The notes: generated by a model from the letters alone, not told the origin. A stretch of 64,000 nt of DNA from Siphonodentalium dalli (GCA_032622095.1 CP136068.1:8347314-8411313), one strand, 5' to 3'; positions 8,863 to 21,444 are shown, counted from the first letter of the stretch. Numbers and translations are program-made.

Positions 8863-9812
8863 GGACTTTGCTAACCCAATTTTCCCCAAATTTGATGGAG
8901 TCAAAATAAAGGTTTATGTTCACTTTTGTTAGTAATCACAGTAACCAAACAAATGAATGCAACATGTTAAGAGCATTATTAATGGTGGAATATGTCAAAA
9001 GTTCTAAATGTGAAATTTATAGAGGTTTTTAAAATCTATTTTTTCGAACCCAAAATCAATAAACACAAAGTCCATATCAAAGAAAAAAATATGGCAATGT
9101 CTACTGAACACTGTGAAGAATGATGAACAATAAAATAATATTCATATTTATCAAGCATTCTTTGATAAAATTACTAAGAACCAATTGTTTACAAACCATT
9201 GAGTAAGTTACCTGACATCACTTATAGTGAGGTGGAAGTTAAATGTTAATAATTGTGGACAGTGGTGTGTTGTGAATCTCTTGCCAAAAGAATTGTCTAA
9301 TCCCCAATCTGGTGTACCCCCATAGCCCAGAAACTAGGTCACCAATCATCCTGAGTCAGGATAAAGTACAGCACTGGCTGGTCATAATCCCCATGAATCC
9401 CAACAGACTTGAGTGAACATTATCTTGACCCATCAAATTCAGTTCCCAAATAGCTTTGCTGAGCAATGAAAGCTACTATTTGTAGACAACTGCTTCCAAG
9501 CCAAAAATCTTAATAAAACTGAAGAAATGTGAGTATATCTTTATTGTTCATCATTCTTCACAGTGTTCAGTACACATACCCATATTTTTGTCTTAGATAT
9601 GACCTTTGTGTTTGTTGATTTTGGGTTCGAAAAAATAAATTTTAAAAACTTCTATAAATTTCACATTTTGAATTTCTAACATAATCTACAATTAATTATA
9701 CTCTTAAAATGTAGCATCCATGGGTATGGTTACTGTGATTAGTAATAAAAGTGAACATAAACCTTTATTTTGGACTCCATTAAATTTGGGGAAAATTGGG
9801 TTAGCAAAGTCC
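8863..9812. mobile_element. 950-bp foldback element flanked by TTAA duplications
   Basis: Terminal inverted repeats of about 300 bp (outer bases GGACTTTGCTAACCCAATTT; the inner parts include TTTTTTCGAACCCAAAATCAA and ACACTGTGAAGAATGATG) face each other around a 330-bp centre. TTAA sits immediately outside both ends (8859-8862, 9813-9816). The family-B copy at 45880-46270 has the same flank with a single site (CCCTAATTAGAG), proving the insertion and the TTAA target. Piggybac and Kolobok transposases use TTAA; no transposase is encoded here, so it is non-autonomous. The CC-first terminus of piggyBac is not matched, so the superfamily stays open. Confidence 0.85.
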
Positions 9813-9960
9813 TTAATTAGAGATGAGCTCAGTTGTCGAACACATTACACGGTCTGTAAGTTCTGTGTAAATCGCAGAATACACGATATCTACAGCAATT
9901 ACATACAAGTGTGTATCATTCCTTAGGGTGGATACACACATGCATGTAATGTCTGTATGT
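9813..9960 (+). repeat. Dispersed repeat family B, copy 1, right part
   Basis: Continues family B beyond the foldback element: TTAGAG-TGA-CTCAGTT-TCGAACAC, then ACACGATAT-TAC and GGGTGGATACACAC, as in the reverse complement of 45920-46050. Confidence 0.8.
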
Positions 9961-11084
9961 AAAATACATGTATTTTACATGGCCACACCAATAATTGACA
10001 AAATTAATCACCTGCGCGCGAGAGGTCAATTTCACCAGTGAGTAGTTATAAGCCATTATCAAACAAACTGCCATCAAGAAATTTCAGGCCAGTCATAAAC
10101 ATGTCTTCTTTCATGGATGCCGAAATGAGTAATTCTTGTCTGATATATGTTGCTGTTTTTCACGAGTCATAATTAATTTCGAAAAGTGGATTAGAGCCGG
10201 TCGATTTTATACTTGATTTGTGTCTGTCATTTCTTGGAAACAGGGTCATCCAAAACAGAAATAAAATATGCAGAATTCTTTTATAGGATGATACCGGCTT
10301 GTTGAGATTTCTCTGATAATTTGAGAGCGAGCTCATATGATAACATTAATTCAATTGGGATTGCAAATATTCATTATAGCGCCAACAAATAATGCAGGTA
10401 CAGCGTTGAAATTAAAAAGAGTGATAACCCCCCCCCCCCATTCATATATATGTTTCTCAAGCCAAAGGTTGAACAAGCTCCTACCTGTCACAAGCTTGAA
10501 TTATAACATTTTCTACCATAATCCATGATTGGGGGAGGGGATGGTTCTCGAAAGCTTCCAATAACTAAGGGAGTTAATTGAATGTATCAGCCGGGATTAT
10601 CTGGGCAAGAATTACAATATAATGTTTTACTTAAATATTCCATAGTTGTAAATTTTGCGTATACATGTATAACTGTATAACACAAGAGATGAAAGGTGAC
10701 GTAGTTGTGAACTCGTAGCTAGGCAACCCTTTCGCTGAATGAAGACAAACAGCAACACCATACATTCAAATTTAAAGCTGTATAATATGTTCATAATTAT
10801 ATGAATAGCATAAATTGCTGCATATTAGATTAATCACTCGTAGAAAACAGACACGACAGACATGACTTCGATATTTATAAAGCAGGGTGTCAGGACTCAG
10901 GGTGCTGCGTGCACACCCCCCCCCCACCCCCGTCGAGGAAATATGCAATGGTGAATTCGGTAGCTTCTGGGATAATATAGCTCCCCGTGTATGTTGGGGG
11001 TCATAGCCCCCATGCGTTGTGGAAGAAGCCATCACTGGTATTAACATCAATAGAATACTGCCAATGATTTAAACAGAACGTCGA
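9961..11084. other. About 1.1 kb without genes; two poly-C runs
   Basis: Homopolymer C runs lie near 10430-10439 and 10916-10926. Small ORFs around them are chance. No repeat family identified. Confidence 0.4.
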
Positions 11085-11340
11085 CCATTTCAGTTATCGC
11101 GCGAATAATTATTTTAAACGGCCTGACGACTTCGTCCCAGTCAACGGCTCTTCAGCGGTTCAGAGTTTAACTCACTGTGGTCAAACACAGTCGCAATGAT
11201 TGGGTTGTCAGCGGACACATATTACACGGTGTGTATGATCCATGTAAAACTCCAAATACACGACATTTACAGAGATTACATGCATGTGTGTGTATCAACC
11301 CTAACGTAATTATGGTAACTTCACATTGAATATTCGTTAT
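11085..11340 (+). repeat. Dispersed repeat family B, copy 2 (diverged)
   Basis: Shares TATTACACGGTGTGTA, ACGACATTTACA, ACATGCATGTGTGTGTATCA-CCC and TAATTATGGTAACTTCACATTGA with copy 1 and with the inverted copy at 45880. Confidence 0.65.
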
Positions 11341-12300
11341 TGCCTCGTGTATTGTATAAAGAAATCATCCGAGCGTTGTTCATAAGGTTCTTGCGTTTTC
11401 GGGAGTTTCGCTGTGAAAATTTCCTGCCAATCGCCCGGAGATTGGTAACCCAAACTGGGAACGGCTGCTAATCCCCGCCGTTTGAAATCGCGGAGGAATG
11501 ATAAGGATGTCGGCGATCTGTTTACAAATGGACCACAGCGTCTTGGGGCATGAATATATTAGTTTTGGGGGTGGCTATCCCCTGGATTGTCGAAAGGGCC
11601 GATAGGCCCTTTCATTAACCCTTCATATTGTTTTCCTTTATTTAATATATCAATGAAGAATTAAAAAAAAATAAGAAAACATTTCAACAGTTTATTTCTT
11701 CTTTTTCCTTCTCTTTTACGGATTCTGCTTTTCTTCCGAAGAGTGGGTGACTTGGTGGTGTTGTATGTTTCTTTCATTTTGCGCTTTGTCCAATTGCTGT
11801 TGTCTTTTAGAGTAATTTTCTGATTCAGAGACGTCTGCTAAGAGGTTTGGGTACGCTCTGGAAATCACTCAGCACGATGCAGACTCAACTAAGGATTTTT
11901 TAAGTTGTTCAGCCAAGCCCGACAAAAAAAATCACAGCCACTGAAAGGATTAAGCGCCGGGATCGCACACCCTTCTTCTGAACAACTGGCCACGGTGAAC
12001 GCACATTATACAGAGCGTATACTGTCGTGATTGGTTCATTCTGAGCGTATATTGTCGTGATTGGTTCATTCTGGCATTTTAAGTCCACATTGAACTTATA
12101 CTAAATAAATATGAGTCCATATTAATAGTAAAATGACTTTCATTGTAGTTCACTATGGACTCAAAACGATGAGATTATAAGCCCAGTATGAAACTAAAAC
12201 TTGTAGTTTAAAGGTTGCTAAATTGTGGCTAAATAAATCGAATATTACTTTGTATGACAATCGAGAAAGTCTACAATTTTTCAATTAAAATCTTTTATTT
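11341..12300. other. About 1 kb without a recognised gene; small hairpin and a 30-bp tandem pair
   Basis: A 22-base hairpin (GAAAGGGCC/GGCCCTTTC) is at 11589-11611. A 30-bp unit starting GAGCGTATA-TGTCGTGATT occurs twice at 12013-12072. A minus-strand frame at about 11735-11850 is charged and Gln-rich and follows an AG, but lacks a clear donor, so I do not call it an exon. Confidence 0.5.
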
Positions 12301-12316
12301 TCGTTTAAAAGGAAAC

Positions 12317-12470
12317 ATTTGAGCAATACAGCAACATAATTTCGATTTCGGACCATTTGAGAATAGCGCATATATAGCTAAAACAGAACATACATGCATG
12401 CATAAGTCACAATCTCATGATAAAAAGTATACAAGTGGAACACAAACTCGTTTATTCGCGAAAACGAACT
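12317..12470 (+). repeat. Direct repeat shared with 14878-15035
   Basis: Both copies hold ACATACATGCATGCA, CACAATCTCAT-ATAAAA and TATACAAGTGGAACACAAAC. Diverged by perhaps a fifth, so an old duplication or a dispersed repeat. Confidence 0.7.
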
Positions 12471-12683
12471 ATTATTATGAGGAGTTCGAAATAACCGAAT
12501 AGCGTTATATAGGAACTAGAAAATGAAAACCTCTTCAGTAATAATGATAATGCCAGCTGTTGCATTCAATGTGTTTATTCATTCCGATTGTCTTATACCG
12601 TTTCGATCCGTTTCTATAGTAATTAAAGTTGTTTTTGACGATTATTTGTTTTGAAATAGAATAGTGTGCTTACTGACACTTAC

Positions 12684-12933
12684 CCATGTCGAAGTCTCCG
12701 TTATCGTCTGCCAGCAGATAGCAGGCGGTCTGATTGAAGGTGAAGGACACACATCCCGTGGTACTAACACAATCTACGCTGCACGCGATCTTTGATCTTG
12801 GCCTTGTTGACACAATGACGTTGGTTATCTTCCCAACTCCATTTCTGTTGAATTTCGCCTCGACCATATCGCTGGATCCCAATGCCAATTCAGGGTAAAA
12901 CCACCACATCAATATAAATCCACGAATATGCAT
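12684..12933 (-). CDS. First exon of a PAN/apple-type secreted lectin gene, paralogue 1
   Basis: Minus-strand exon of 250 nt. The start is taken at the ATG at 12933 because the three paralogues align from that Met (M-x-I-x-G-F). A short signal peptide (HIRGFILMWWFYPELALG) is followed by a PAN/apple-like module: VEAKFNRNG, a C-x3-C-x5-C set (IACSVDCVSTTGCVSF), and a final Cys in ACYLLADDNG. The exon ends in phase 1 at ATGG before GTAAGT, a consensus splice donor. PAN modules bind glycans or proteins in secreted factors. The following exons of this paralogue are not found upstream of 12684 in the window and may be lost. Its closest relatives are 29566-29809 and 50050-50299. I rate the exon real but cannot say the gene is functional. 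Confidence 0.72.
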
Positions 12934-13215
12934 GTCGCGTGTGTGCACGACAGATCAACCGACAGTGTGTATTGCAACAGTGGACTAACTATTACAGTGC
13001 CAATGCGTGTGCTCCCGAATACCAATCTGATCGACTTGCTCCACAAAAGCACATGCACGAGAGCCTATCGCGCGCGGATGACGTCAATATTCAAGGATAA
13101 TAGCCGTTGTCACCGCGTTCCCAGTCGGGTCTACGAGATCAATGCTTTGATTAAGAACTCAGTTCCATTTAGAAACAAAGATTTGTTGTTTGCTTTTAAC
13201 AAATATTTCTAGCCG
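12934..13215 (-). promoter_or_regulatory. Promoter-proximal region conserved between lectin paralogues, with TGACGTCA
   Basis: Alignable with 29810-30070 and, less well, 50300-50475. A palindromic CRE (TGACGTCA) at 13079-13086 lies 146 bases upstream of the ATG, inside a conserved block that continues with AATATTC-AGGA-AATA and TGTCACCG. Conservation could simply reflect duplication. Confidence 0.5.
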
Positions 13216-13289
13216 TATAATGATCTATTCTGCATGGTCTTCTTGACACCGAGGACGAATAAAGTGGAGTAGATTAAGTTCAATTTTCA

Positions 13290-13690
13290 AGACAATTGTT
13301 CAATTTGTGACTAAAGCATGAACATTTTCAGATATGTACATATTCACATACTGATTGATAGTAGATATGGAGCCACGCTGAATTTCACTTTAACCCCTCT
13401 TTTAAGGGGTTTTCCAAAGGTTTTTAAAGAGCCTCTCGTTATTACATAATTAATTAAATGTCCCAATCAATCTTACCATGAAATATGTGATTTAACATTT
13501 GCCATTTACATTAAGCATGATTCTGCGAGATATAATGCACATTGTTATGGTAAAATTGGAACTTCCGTCCAAGATGGCCGTCAAAATGGTAGCCGTAAGT
13601 GGAACATTTGCCGTTTTTCAGTGATATCTTCTAGGTCAGTTTCTGCTGTATGGAACATGTTCAGATTTGTGACTTTATTTTGGTATTATT
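13290..13690 (+). repeat. Dispersed repeat family A, copy 2
   Basis: Inverse orientation to 5936-6345. Includes GGAGCCACGCTGAATTTCACT and CAAGATGGCCGTCAAAATGG. A small hairpin ACCCCTCTTTTAAGGGGTTT is at 13393-13414. Confidence 0.7.
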
Positions 13691-14344
13691 CATATTAAAT
13701 GATCATTGGATCAATGAAATATGCCACCCGTGAGGTCCTAGTCCCTTCCAATCCCTCTAAAATTGGAAAATTATATTTTACAGAATTCGGTATGAAATTT
13801 CACCAAAAATCACCGTTGGTATTCTTGTCAAATTTTAACAAGAAATGGACATAATTGTGCAAACTATGTGAGGCATACCATGACTTTCGAATATTTCAAC
13901 TTAATGGACCAAATTTTCACGGTCTGAAAATGGTCCCATAATAGGGACCAAAACCTGGGGAAAAGTAAATATTGGCCCAGCATGCCATGCAATCGTTACA
14001 AGTTGTGGTCGATGAAGAAAAGTATCTATTCAGTCTTATAAACATTAAATTAAATTTTAACATTTCTGGTGCACATTGGTTAAGTGTTACTAATGTAACA
14101 ATGACATTACCATAATTATTTGATTTTTCTATCACAAACTTTAAATCAAAATCGGCAAAAAAATACTTTTTAGTTTGGACCATTTATTCAAGTAAATGAA
14201 CTATCTTTCATATCAACAATGTTTATTGTTTTGATCTGTCTTAAATGTGTCAACAAATTTGTTTAGTGTATTTTTTTACATATATCCGGAACATGATTAT
14301 TCTGTTCCCAAGAGTTAGCAAATTGCAACTCACTTGGTGCTTAA
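13691..14344. other. About 650 bp without recognised features
   Basis: AT-rich, no ORF with homology; one minus-strand frame of 88 codons (13917-14183) has no recognisable domain. Confidence 0.4.
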
Positions 14345-14850
14345 TCATGTTACTTAATCGTCTCCTAAAATAATTATTCTGTCAAAAAAAAAATAGTTTT
14401 TCTCTTCATAACTATATATGTGTAAAAGACCCATTTCGCCAAGAAAATTCAAAATGGAACAGATAATATTTGTATTATTTTAATATAAAAAAATCCCGGA
14501 TGCTTCCGAAGATTTTACTTAGGTAAATCGCATGACCGATCAGCTGATCGGCGCGTATTTTCCGACGACTATCACTTGTTTAGCTAAAGAGTGACAGCCA
14601 TGGGAGGAGCTTGAAATAATTCGGTCAATCGCGCGACGAGTTGATAATTAAATATCGCCGATTAAATGTTTTATACGATAAATAATGGGTGATCATTAAA
14701 TAAAACAGTTTGAATGTGCTTATTATAAACTGGATTTGGTAGAATTATGATGACTAAGTTGTACTTTGAAACGATAAAAGTGGAGTGAAATGAGATAGTT
14801 TATGCGGAAATGCAATGACCGAAATATAGTGCGAAACGAAACTGAGGCAC
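14345..14850 (+). repeat. Dispersed repeat family C, copy 2
   Basis: Direct repeat of 6800-7320: ATTTCGCCAAGAAAATTCAAAATGG, CATGACCGATCAGCTGATCGG and AAACGATAAAAGTGGAGTGA are shared in the same order. Confidence 0.8.
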
Positions 14851-14877
14851 AATTGATCATTTTTGTTTAAGGTGAAG

Positions 14878-15035
14878 ACCTTTGAACAATACAACACAAA
14901 CAGCGACATCAGTTCGATGTCGGCTCATTTGAGAAGACCGCAAATATTGCTAAACACAGACCATACATGCATGCAGGTGTCACAATCTCATTATAAAAGT
15001 ATACAAGTGGAACACAAACTCGTTTATTTTCGAAC
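14878..15035 (+). repeat. Direct repeat shared with 12317-12470
   Basis: Follows family C copy 2 immediately. See the copy at 12317 for shared blocks; orientation is the same. Confidence 0.7.
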
Positions 15036-17751
15036 ACGATTCTTAGATAACTTATCAAATTTTAAAGAAGAAATGCCATTGTTCTGGAAATATTGCGTTC
15101 TAAAAGGTATTAGGTGTTCTCGCGAAATGTTATTGTCAATTTTGAAATCTCAAATATCCTACATTCGAAATCGTTCATGGCAGGCTCATTCGATTGGATC
15201 GTTTTGAAGATGCATGGTTGGAGGGCGTTTACCCAATTATAATTAACAAGAAAGCCTAACCAAATACGCGAAATTGTCAACACTAAAATATCATGTGCAT
15301 AAGTTCATTTTTTTTCTCATAGCTATGGATACGACGATTGATCTTTATTTGTAGATATATCATTATAATTTTCGTGTCTAGTGTTAAATTTTATTTTTGG
15401 AGGATACTACATTTTAAAAGCCCGCCGGTTATATGATTATTAAAGTGAGGAGTAATCCGCCGTTGTTATCCGATTGAAAAATATTAAATAAGTTTCTCGC
15501 TCACCCATAATGGCGCCGTCTGATTGGCTCATATGTATATCCTTTATTGTATAGTGCTGTTCTAAACAATCTACCGCACACGAGTATGCACCTGTATAGA
15601 GTATCGTGCTAAATTTAGCATATTACTATTCCACGCTCGAATTCAGACAACTATGAACAGAACAAAGACCCCGATCTCGAGGAAATATGTAAGACAATAT
15701 CTCGACTATTTTACGTAGGCGTGTCCAAACGAAATAACAACGTTACTGTGAACAGTATTGTCACCGGAACGACGCGAACTTACGAACTGGAAATGTTCCG
15801 TTGAATACACATTGCAGTACAGTTTCGGGTGTTCATGCATTCTAAATAAAACATAAATAATATACGTTTCGGTTTGTGTAACTAGAGTTCAAGAATGTAT
15901 TCGACAATTGGGTTTCTCTTAAACTGTTTGTGAGTAAGTGGGTAATCATGTGTTCTAAGTAAAACTAGTTGTACCTGATATACTTGGAGGGTCTCTGCAG
16001 TTTGTGTTGCTGTCAACTTTGTGGGATGGTTACTTAGTATGAGTTATTCAAGTTCAAATTGTTCGGTGAAATATAATGAATAGAGCACTGAAGCCAGATA
16101 TTTTCTAAATGAGGCCAGTTCGGTCCAATAGTTTAACCTAAAGTGGTTCTACACTTAGTGTAGTCTAACTGATAATATATCAAACTTATTTTATATATCA
16201 TAGGGGAAAATATATCAGTGCCAAACGTGAATTCAAAGCACGTATAAGGTGGTGGGTAGTGATAAATATCCCATCTGCTCCAAATTGGGCCAATTCTATT
16301 ATGAATCATACGTGACGCGTAGTGGAGCAACCACACACACTGCTTCGAATTTGCTTTTCATCGGCGACATAACGCTAAGAATAATTTATGTAACAGCATT
16401 CAATGGCCCCGGTGGATACGGCATGACAAGTATTGTCATGGATTTTGCAATCGTGTCTATATTCTGGACCACACAGCCAACATCGCGTAATTGACGCCAT
16501 TAAGGTTACTAACGAAATTTATCTAAATGAAACTAATATGTCTAAATCACATGGGAATTCTTCGGAAGTTGTGAAGTTGACAAATTTATTTTCATTACGT
16601 TGGTCCACTTCATAGTCCGCAATTTTACGATCTCCAGAAATTTCACAAAATAATCGTACACGCCACCGGAATTTGGCTCATCGCAAAAGAACATATATAA
16701 ACAAATACATGACGTCATCATTCGCCTACGCATAAGTTATAAGTTATAAGGTATGTTGGTCACACGGAATAACGTCAGTCGGGACTATCAATATCAGAAC
16801 TAGTGCCTGAACCATCCCGCTACCAATAGGTCTGGAACCTTCGGTACTTTGAGATGTCTGAGCAGCATGGATAAAGAGTTGAAGTAAATCCAGTTTCATC
16901 AGAAGCAGTTTCATAACTTAGGGAACGGTTATCAGCATAAATCGCTTACACGAAACTCATTTGGCGAAACTTTTCGCCAAAGTTTTGATTACCCCAAAAT
17001 CGGAAATATAATTCGACAAACCCATATTGGTTTTGTAACTGGATCGACATAAGAATCAAATTTATTTTATGATCATCTGCTACTTTATTTAGGTAATACA
17101 GCTTAATAGGTAACAAAATGCACTCATGGCAGCGAAATATTAAACAATGGGACATATTCATTAATTGTGGACAAAAAAAAATCAGAATTGGTCAAAATAT
17201 TGTTCGGCCCAGTGTGAACACTACCGGCGACCTCATTTGAGCAAATCTTGCCAAAATATCATGTAATTTCAAATTGGATTTTCTCAAAATATGCCAGGAG
17301 TGTCTTTGTAAAATTTGGTACAATTGACTATTGTGCACAATATTTAAGAAGATTCAACCCAATCGATATTATAACCTCATTTACTTAACTTCTGTGGCAT
17401 GAAATATATTTACAATTTCACTAATTGCAGTACCAAGATCTTCTGTAAAATATATTTTTATCAACAGTGCAGTTGATATATCCATGATATATCTCAAGAT
17501 CATGAAAGGAGACATAATTATTCTTGATTTGTGAAATTTAATGATTATTTTCAGTTTGAAAGGCAACTACCTACAAACAATATTCTATATTTGATAATGC
17601 TAATGTCATGTCTGTTGATCAATGAACAATTCGGCTGAGATGAGATGTGGGTCATGTGTTCATAACCAAGCTAAGCTAACCACCATACCCCTTAACAAAC
17701 TATGACCTAAATCCAGTTGCTACCTGCTTGAGTGGACCACACTGCGTATCA
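15036..17751. other. About 2.7 kb without supported genes
   Basis: Several 60-114-codon frames occur on both strands, none with a recognisable domain, signal peptide or splice-bordered continuation. A TTATAAG tandem is near 16733-16748. No repeat family recognised. Confidence 0.4.
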
Positions 17752-17884
17752 ACATTTGTGTTAATTCTGCTAGCATATTTGTGACTGCTTTAATCTTAAT
17801 TATAATATATGGTGCTATATAATGTAATTAAAAATCTAATTCAACATTATGATACAAATGAAGCTTCCTTTCATGAAGACAATA
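17752..17884 (+). repeat. Dispersed repeat family C, copy 3, left part
   Basis: Aligns with 6570-6675 (AACATTATGATACAAATGAA and flanks). Interrupted at 17885 by the TIR element and resumed at 20938. Confidence 0.8.
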
Positions 17885-20800
17885 CCCATATAGCATGGCT
17901 ACGTTGGTCCGACGTTGGAAAACCAACACTGGTTCAACGTTGGTGTTACCGCTGCTTTAACGTTGGCCCGACGTTGAAAACGTAACGCTAATGAGGTTAG
18001 CAGGTGCGTTATATGTCGACGTTGGTCCAACAATGGCCCAAACTTTGCACATAGTGAGGAGAAATCGGTCGAATACGTCGTATCGTAATTTAACGTCATT
18101 CTTAACAGGTCGTGTGTTTCTTTTTCAAATAACGTTTTGGTTTATTGACTGAATTCGTTCTCGTTTAATGGATTATTATTTGGATAATGCACCTAACACC
18201 ATCACCAGCTAGGAACCTGAGGAAGTACCGGTAAGTGCTTTATTTGAGAATTTCATGCCGAATAACTTGGAATTTCAACGACAAGGGTGCGTCGTCGGAT
18301 TCATTTTACCCACAAGTAACTTTAAGTTTGAATTTGATGTTTAACCCTTCAATTCTTAGAAACGAAAATTATGTCAGTTTCGTGTGATGGCATCCTACTC
18401 TATGAGGAAGAAAATGCCATCCTAATTACTACCTAAATGTCACGATCCGTGTGTGATAATGCATGTATTTATGGACATGGTGGCAGGGGTGTTGCACGGT
18501 GCCTCACATCCCCACACCGGCCCAACTTTGATAAAAATTGTCAACAGTTGGATATGTCATACAACATTAATTGGAACTTTCTCACGGTTACACCAACAAT
18601 ATTATAGGTTGAGATCGTTCTCGTAGTTTGATTTTCCAACAATTTTTAATTCTTGATTTTAGAACAGCATTTGCATATTGTCCTAACTTTGGTAAAAATT
18701 TTAATGAAATGATGTCAGTTGGAAATTTTCCAACCTTAGGGTGGGGGTCTGATGTTAGGAATTGCAAACAACTGGAAACCTTGATGCCAGTCTAGGTGTT
18801 AGGAGTTTACAATTTTCATTTCTGGATCTCAAAATGTTCTCTGTGTATTCCGACCGACGGAACACTACTACTGATATATTTAGAATAATGCCACCAGCCA
18901 GGGCGTGAGGGAGTAGTAACTTGGGAAATCATACCCCGAAAGGGGTTGCAGTTGAAAATCCCAAGGTAGACACTCCTCTCCCAACGCGGAAACCATATAG
19001 CCACGTCCCTGCTCATGGATTTTCACATGTGGATAATTAAGTTGAGGCTACGAAAGTGGACACCGTTCGACTTTCAGTTGTATGTTGTATACCCTATCAT
19101 GATTATAGCTGTTGAGGGGGTGTGTGTACTGCCAGAATAGGTTTTTTTATTACTTGCACCATGATTCATCCCCTTTCGTCGATGAAAATGCTAGCTGCAA
19201 AACATAGTTCAGTCTCCTCGCTACGCTATGCCTGACACCCTGAGTAGGGGATCGAACTCTGCATGGAGCTTGCAAAATGAGAAGTAATATATTTGAACAA
19301 CCTGCCCTTAATTCGGTATTTTCCGGAACCTTAAATCCTGCACTTGGCGGTTTGCGGTCCAAAATACACCTAATGGTATTCACTTGTGAAATTTTCCCCG
19401 TATCGAAATAGGAAGATAAATACATGTCACAAAAAGATGCATTGATGTAATAACAAATGCAACATTGAACACGATGTTGGGTCCCAACAAAATATCATCT
19501 ATTTACACAGAGCGTTCCGTGTTAGTCTATACAATTCCTGATATGTTAGAAATAAAGAGCGTCAGTTTCACTTCTGTACGAACAATTCAAAACAGCTGGA
19601 AAATAGCCATGTACAATATTTACTAGACCATATGACGCCAATGTATAAATATTTCGTGTATTTGTCAACGAGGCCATTCTTGTATAATTACCAGTACATA
19701 ATTAATCGCAGGGGGTATATTGAGAGGTGAAGGAAATGGTATATCTGCTCTTTCAACCATCCAGGGAAGTTTTTACTTTCTGAAATATGTACATGTACTA
19801 TTTATGTTCTCCGCATCAGTGACGTAGCTACAGGATATTTGTTGTGGGGGTGTCAAACCTTCAATTTCCCTACTGCATCCTCTTGAACCAGACACCCAAC
19901 TCCTTGCTTCGCGAGTTTCCATTTGCACTCCCGCTTTGGATTGAAACTGTTCACCTGGCACCCAGGCTTTTAAACTGTTTGGCAATTTCCAAATTGAATA
20001 GGACTGGAACATTTTCAAATGGTGTTCATTTCAGACAACAATTGTTTCTAAAGTCTAAAAGTTGAACAAATATGTTACTGAAGGTGTAAACAAAACTATT
20101 CCTACTGAATGTTGGAACACCAGACAAAGAAAGCATATTCAACCTATAAATACATAAAGTTATCAAGTATAATGATGTGTCAGGCCTGAAATTTGCAACT
20201 GTTTTGACCAAGTTTGGCGGGGTGAGAACCAATCGCCATCCCTGTCGCCCAGTTCCTCCTATTATACACCGACAATCTCTGGAGTCATGTCGCAGGGGAT
20301 TGTAACTCACACCGCTGCCCGGCAATATATATATGCTCACACAAATATGTAGCACTTTCGATAACTTTATTCAGGAGAACAATAACAGATATTTTTCTTT
20401 AGAGTTAGTGGATTGTCAAGATTCTTAAAATCAATAACTAATGACATGTCATTTTGTCATATCGGCATATGTTCATTTTCTTCTGGTTTTATATTTGTGA
20501 ATTTGAATGCTATTTCCAATTATAATACTTTGAAGTTGCAAACATTATGTGGGACTTTAAATGAATTGGCATTTTGTATCTCATCGTATGTTAATTTTAT
20601 AAGGACGCCCTAATGTGACGAGAATCGTCTCTACGAATGGGGCCTCGATCCGTTCCTGTCAACGCTCAAACACAACATTGGCCAAACTTTGCCCCAAAGT
20701 CGTATTAATAATGGAATTCACCGTTGGTTCGACGTCGTTTCAACGTCGTGTGCCCGACGGTGCACCAACGCGGCTCGACGTCGAACCACCGTCGAGTCGA

Positions 20801-20935
20801 CGACGGGATCCGACGTCGAGCCGACGCCGAGCCAGCGGCAACAGCCATATTTGCCCAACGTTGGATTGCAACGTTGGCCCAACGATATAAATGACGTTGG
20901 CCCAACGTTGCCCCAACGTAGGTGTGCTATCTGGG
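17885..20935. mobile_element. 3.05-kb non-autonomous TIR transposon with ACGTTGG repeats
   Basis: The ends are inverted repeats: CCCATATAGCATGGCTACGT on the left and, reading inward from the right, CCCAGATAGCACACCTACGT, both followed by clusters of ACGTTGG/CCAACGT units (17895-18050, 20680-20920). TA lies outside both ends, consistent with a TA target duplication. The insertion site is shown by family C copy 1, which runs uninterrupted across the same point. No long ORF or transposase is present; frames in the repeat clusters are low-complexity. The superfamily is unassigned. Confidence 0.8.
18520..18800 (+). repeat. Repeat shared with about 26565-26690
   Basis: Both have GGTAAAAA-TTT, GGAAATTTTCCAA and CTTGATGCCAGTC or CTTGAGGCCAGTC in order. 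It lies inside the 3-kb TIR element, so the 26.6-kb copy may be a fragment of a relative. Confidence 0.55.
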
Positions 20936-20937
20936 TA

Positions 20938-21075
20938 AGCTAGTTGGTGATTGGAGTAGTTTGTGAAATTATTAATTATTCTAGCAGTACTTGGTCCTGA
21001 AATGGACAAAACAGAAAATAATAATTTCAACCTCTCCAATTTATAAAAAAAAACATTATTTTGTCGTCTGTTAAT
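20938..21075 (+). repeat. Dispersed repeat family C, copy 3, right part
   Basis: AGCTAGTTGGTGA then ATTAATTATTCTAGCAGTACTTGG, matching 6681-6735 of copy 1. Confidence 0.8.
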
Positions 21076-21444
21076 AATTGCTCAGATTCTACAACGTAAA
21101 TGGCTATTTGTGAAATTGAAGATTGTTCGCCAGACAGATCGAAAGAAACTTTTCTTTGAAAATTTCTTGCCATTCTTGGCTGGATTTATGCAAAATGTGC
21201 GCCTCCCCATTAAGATCTAAAACTTTGAGTTTAAGATTCCCAAATGTTAAACTTTTGACATTTTGAGTTTTCTACTGTTGGATTACTCTCATTACTGCAT
21301 GTCAATACGATTATATCGCCCTATATTCACAAATTATGTGATACACGGGAACGGATCTCATGTTAATATATATATATATTGAGATACATTATTTGTTTGT
21401 AGAAGTTGCATGCATTCACCATTTTATAAATTGCAATGCCATAC
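21076..21444. other. Intergenic or intronic sequence, nothing recognised
   Basis: AT-rich with a TATATATATAT run near 21370. If the Thr-rich exon at 21445 is real, this is intron of the same minus-strand gene. Confidence 0.4.

Noticed and set aside
11735-11850. Gln-rich linker exon of lectin paralogue 1 (minus strand)
   Set aside because: There is an AG and an open charged frame, but no symmetric phase or convincing donor, and the tract before the AG is weak.
20615-21039. Overlapping ORFs of 66-99 codons on both strands
   Set aside because: They are translations of ACGTTGG/GACGTCG repeats at the end of the TIR element; composition is repeat-driven in every frame.
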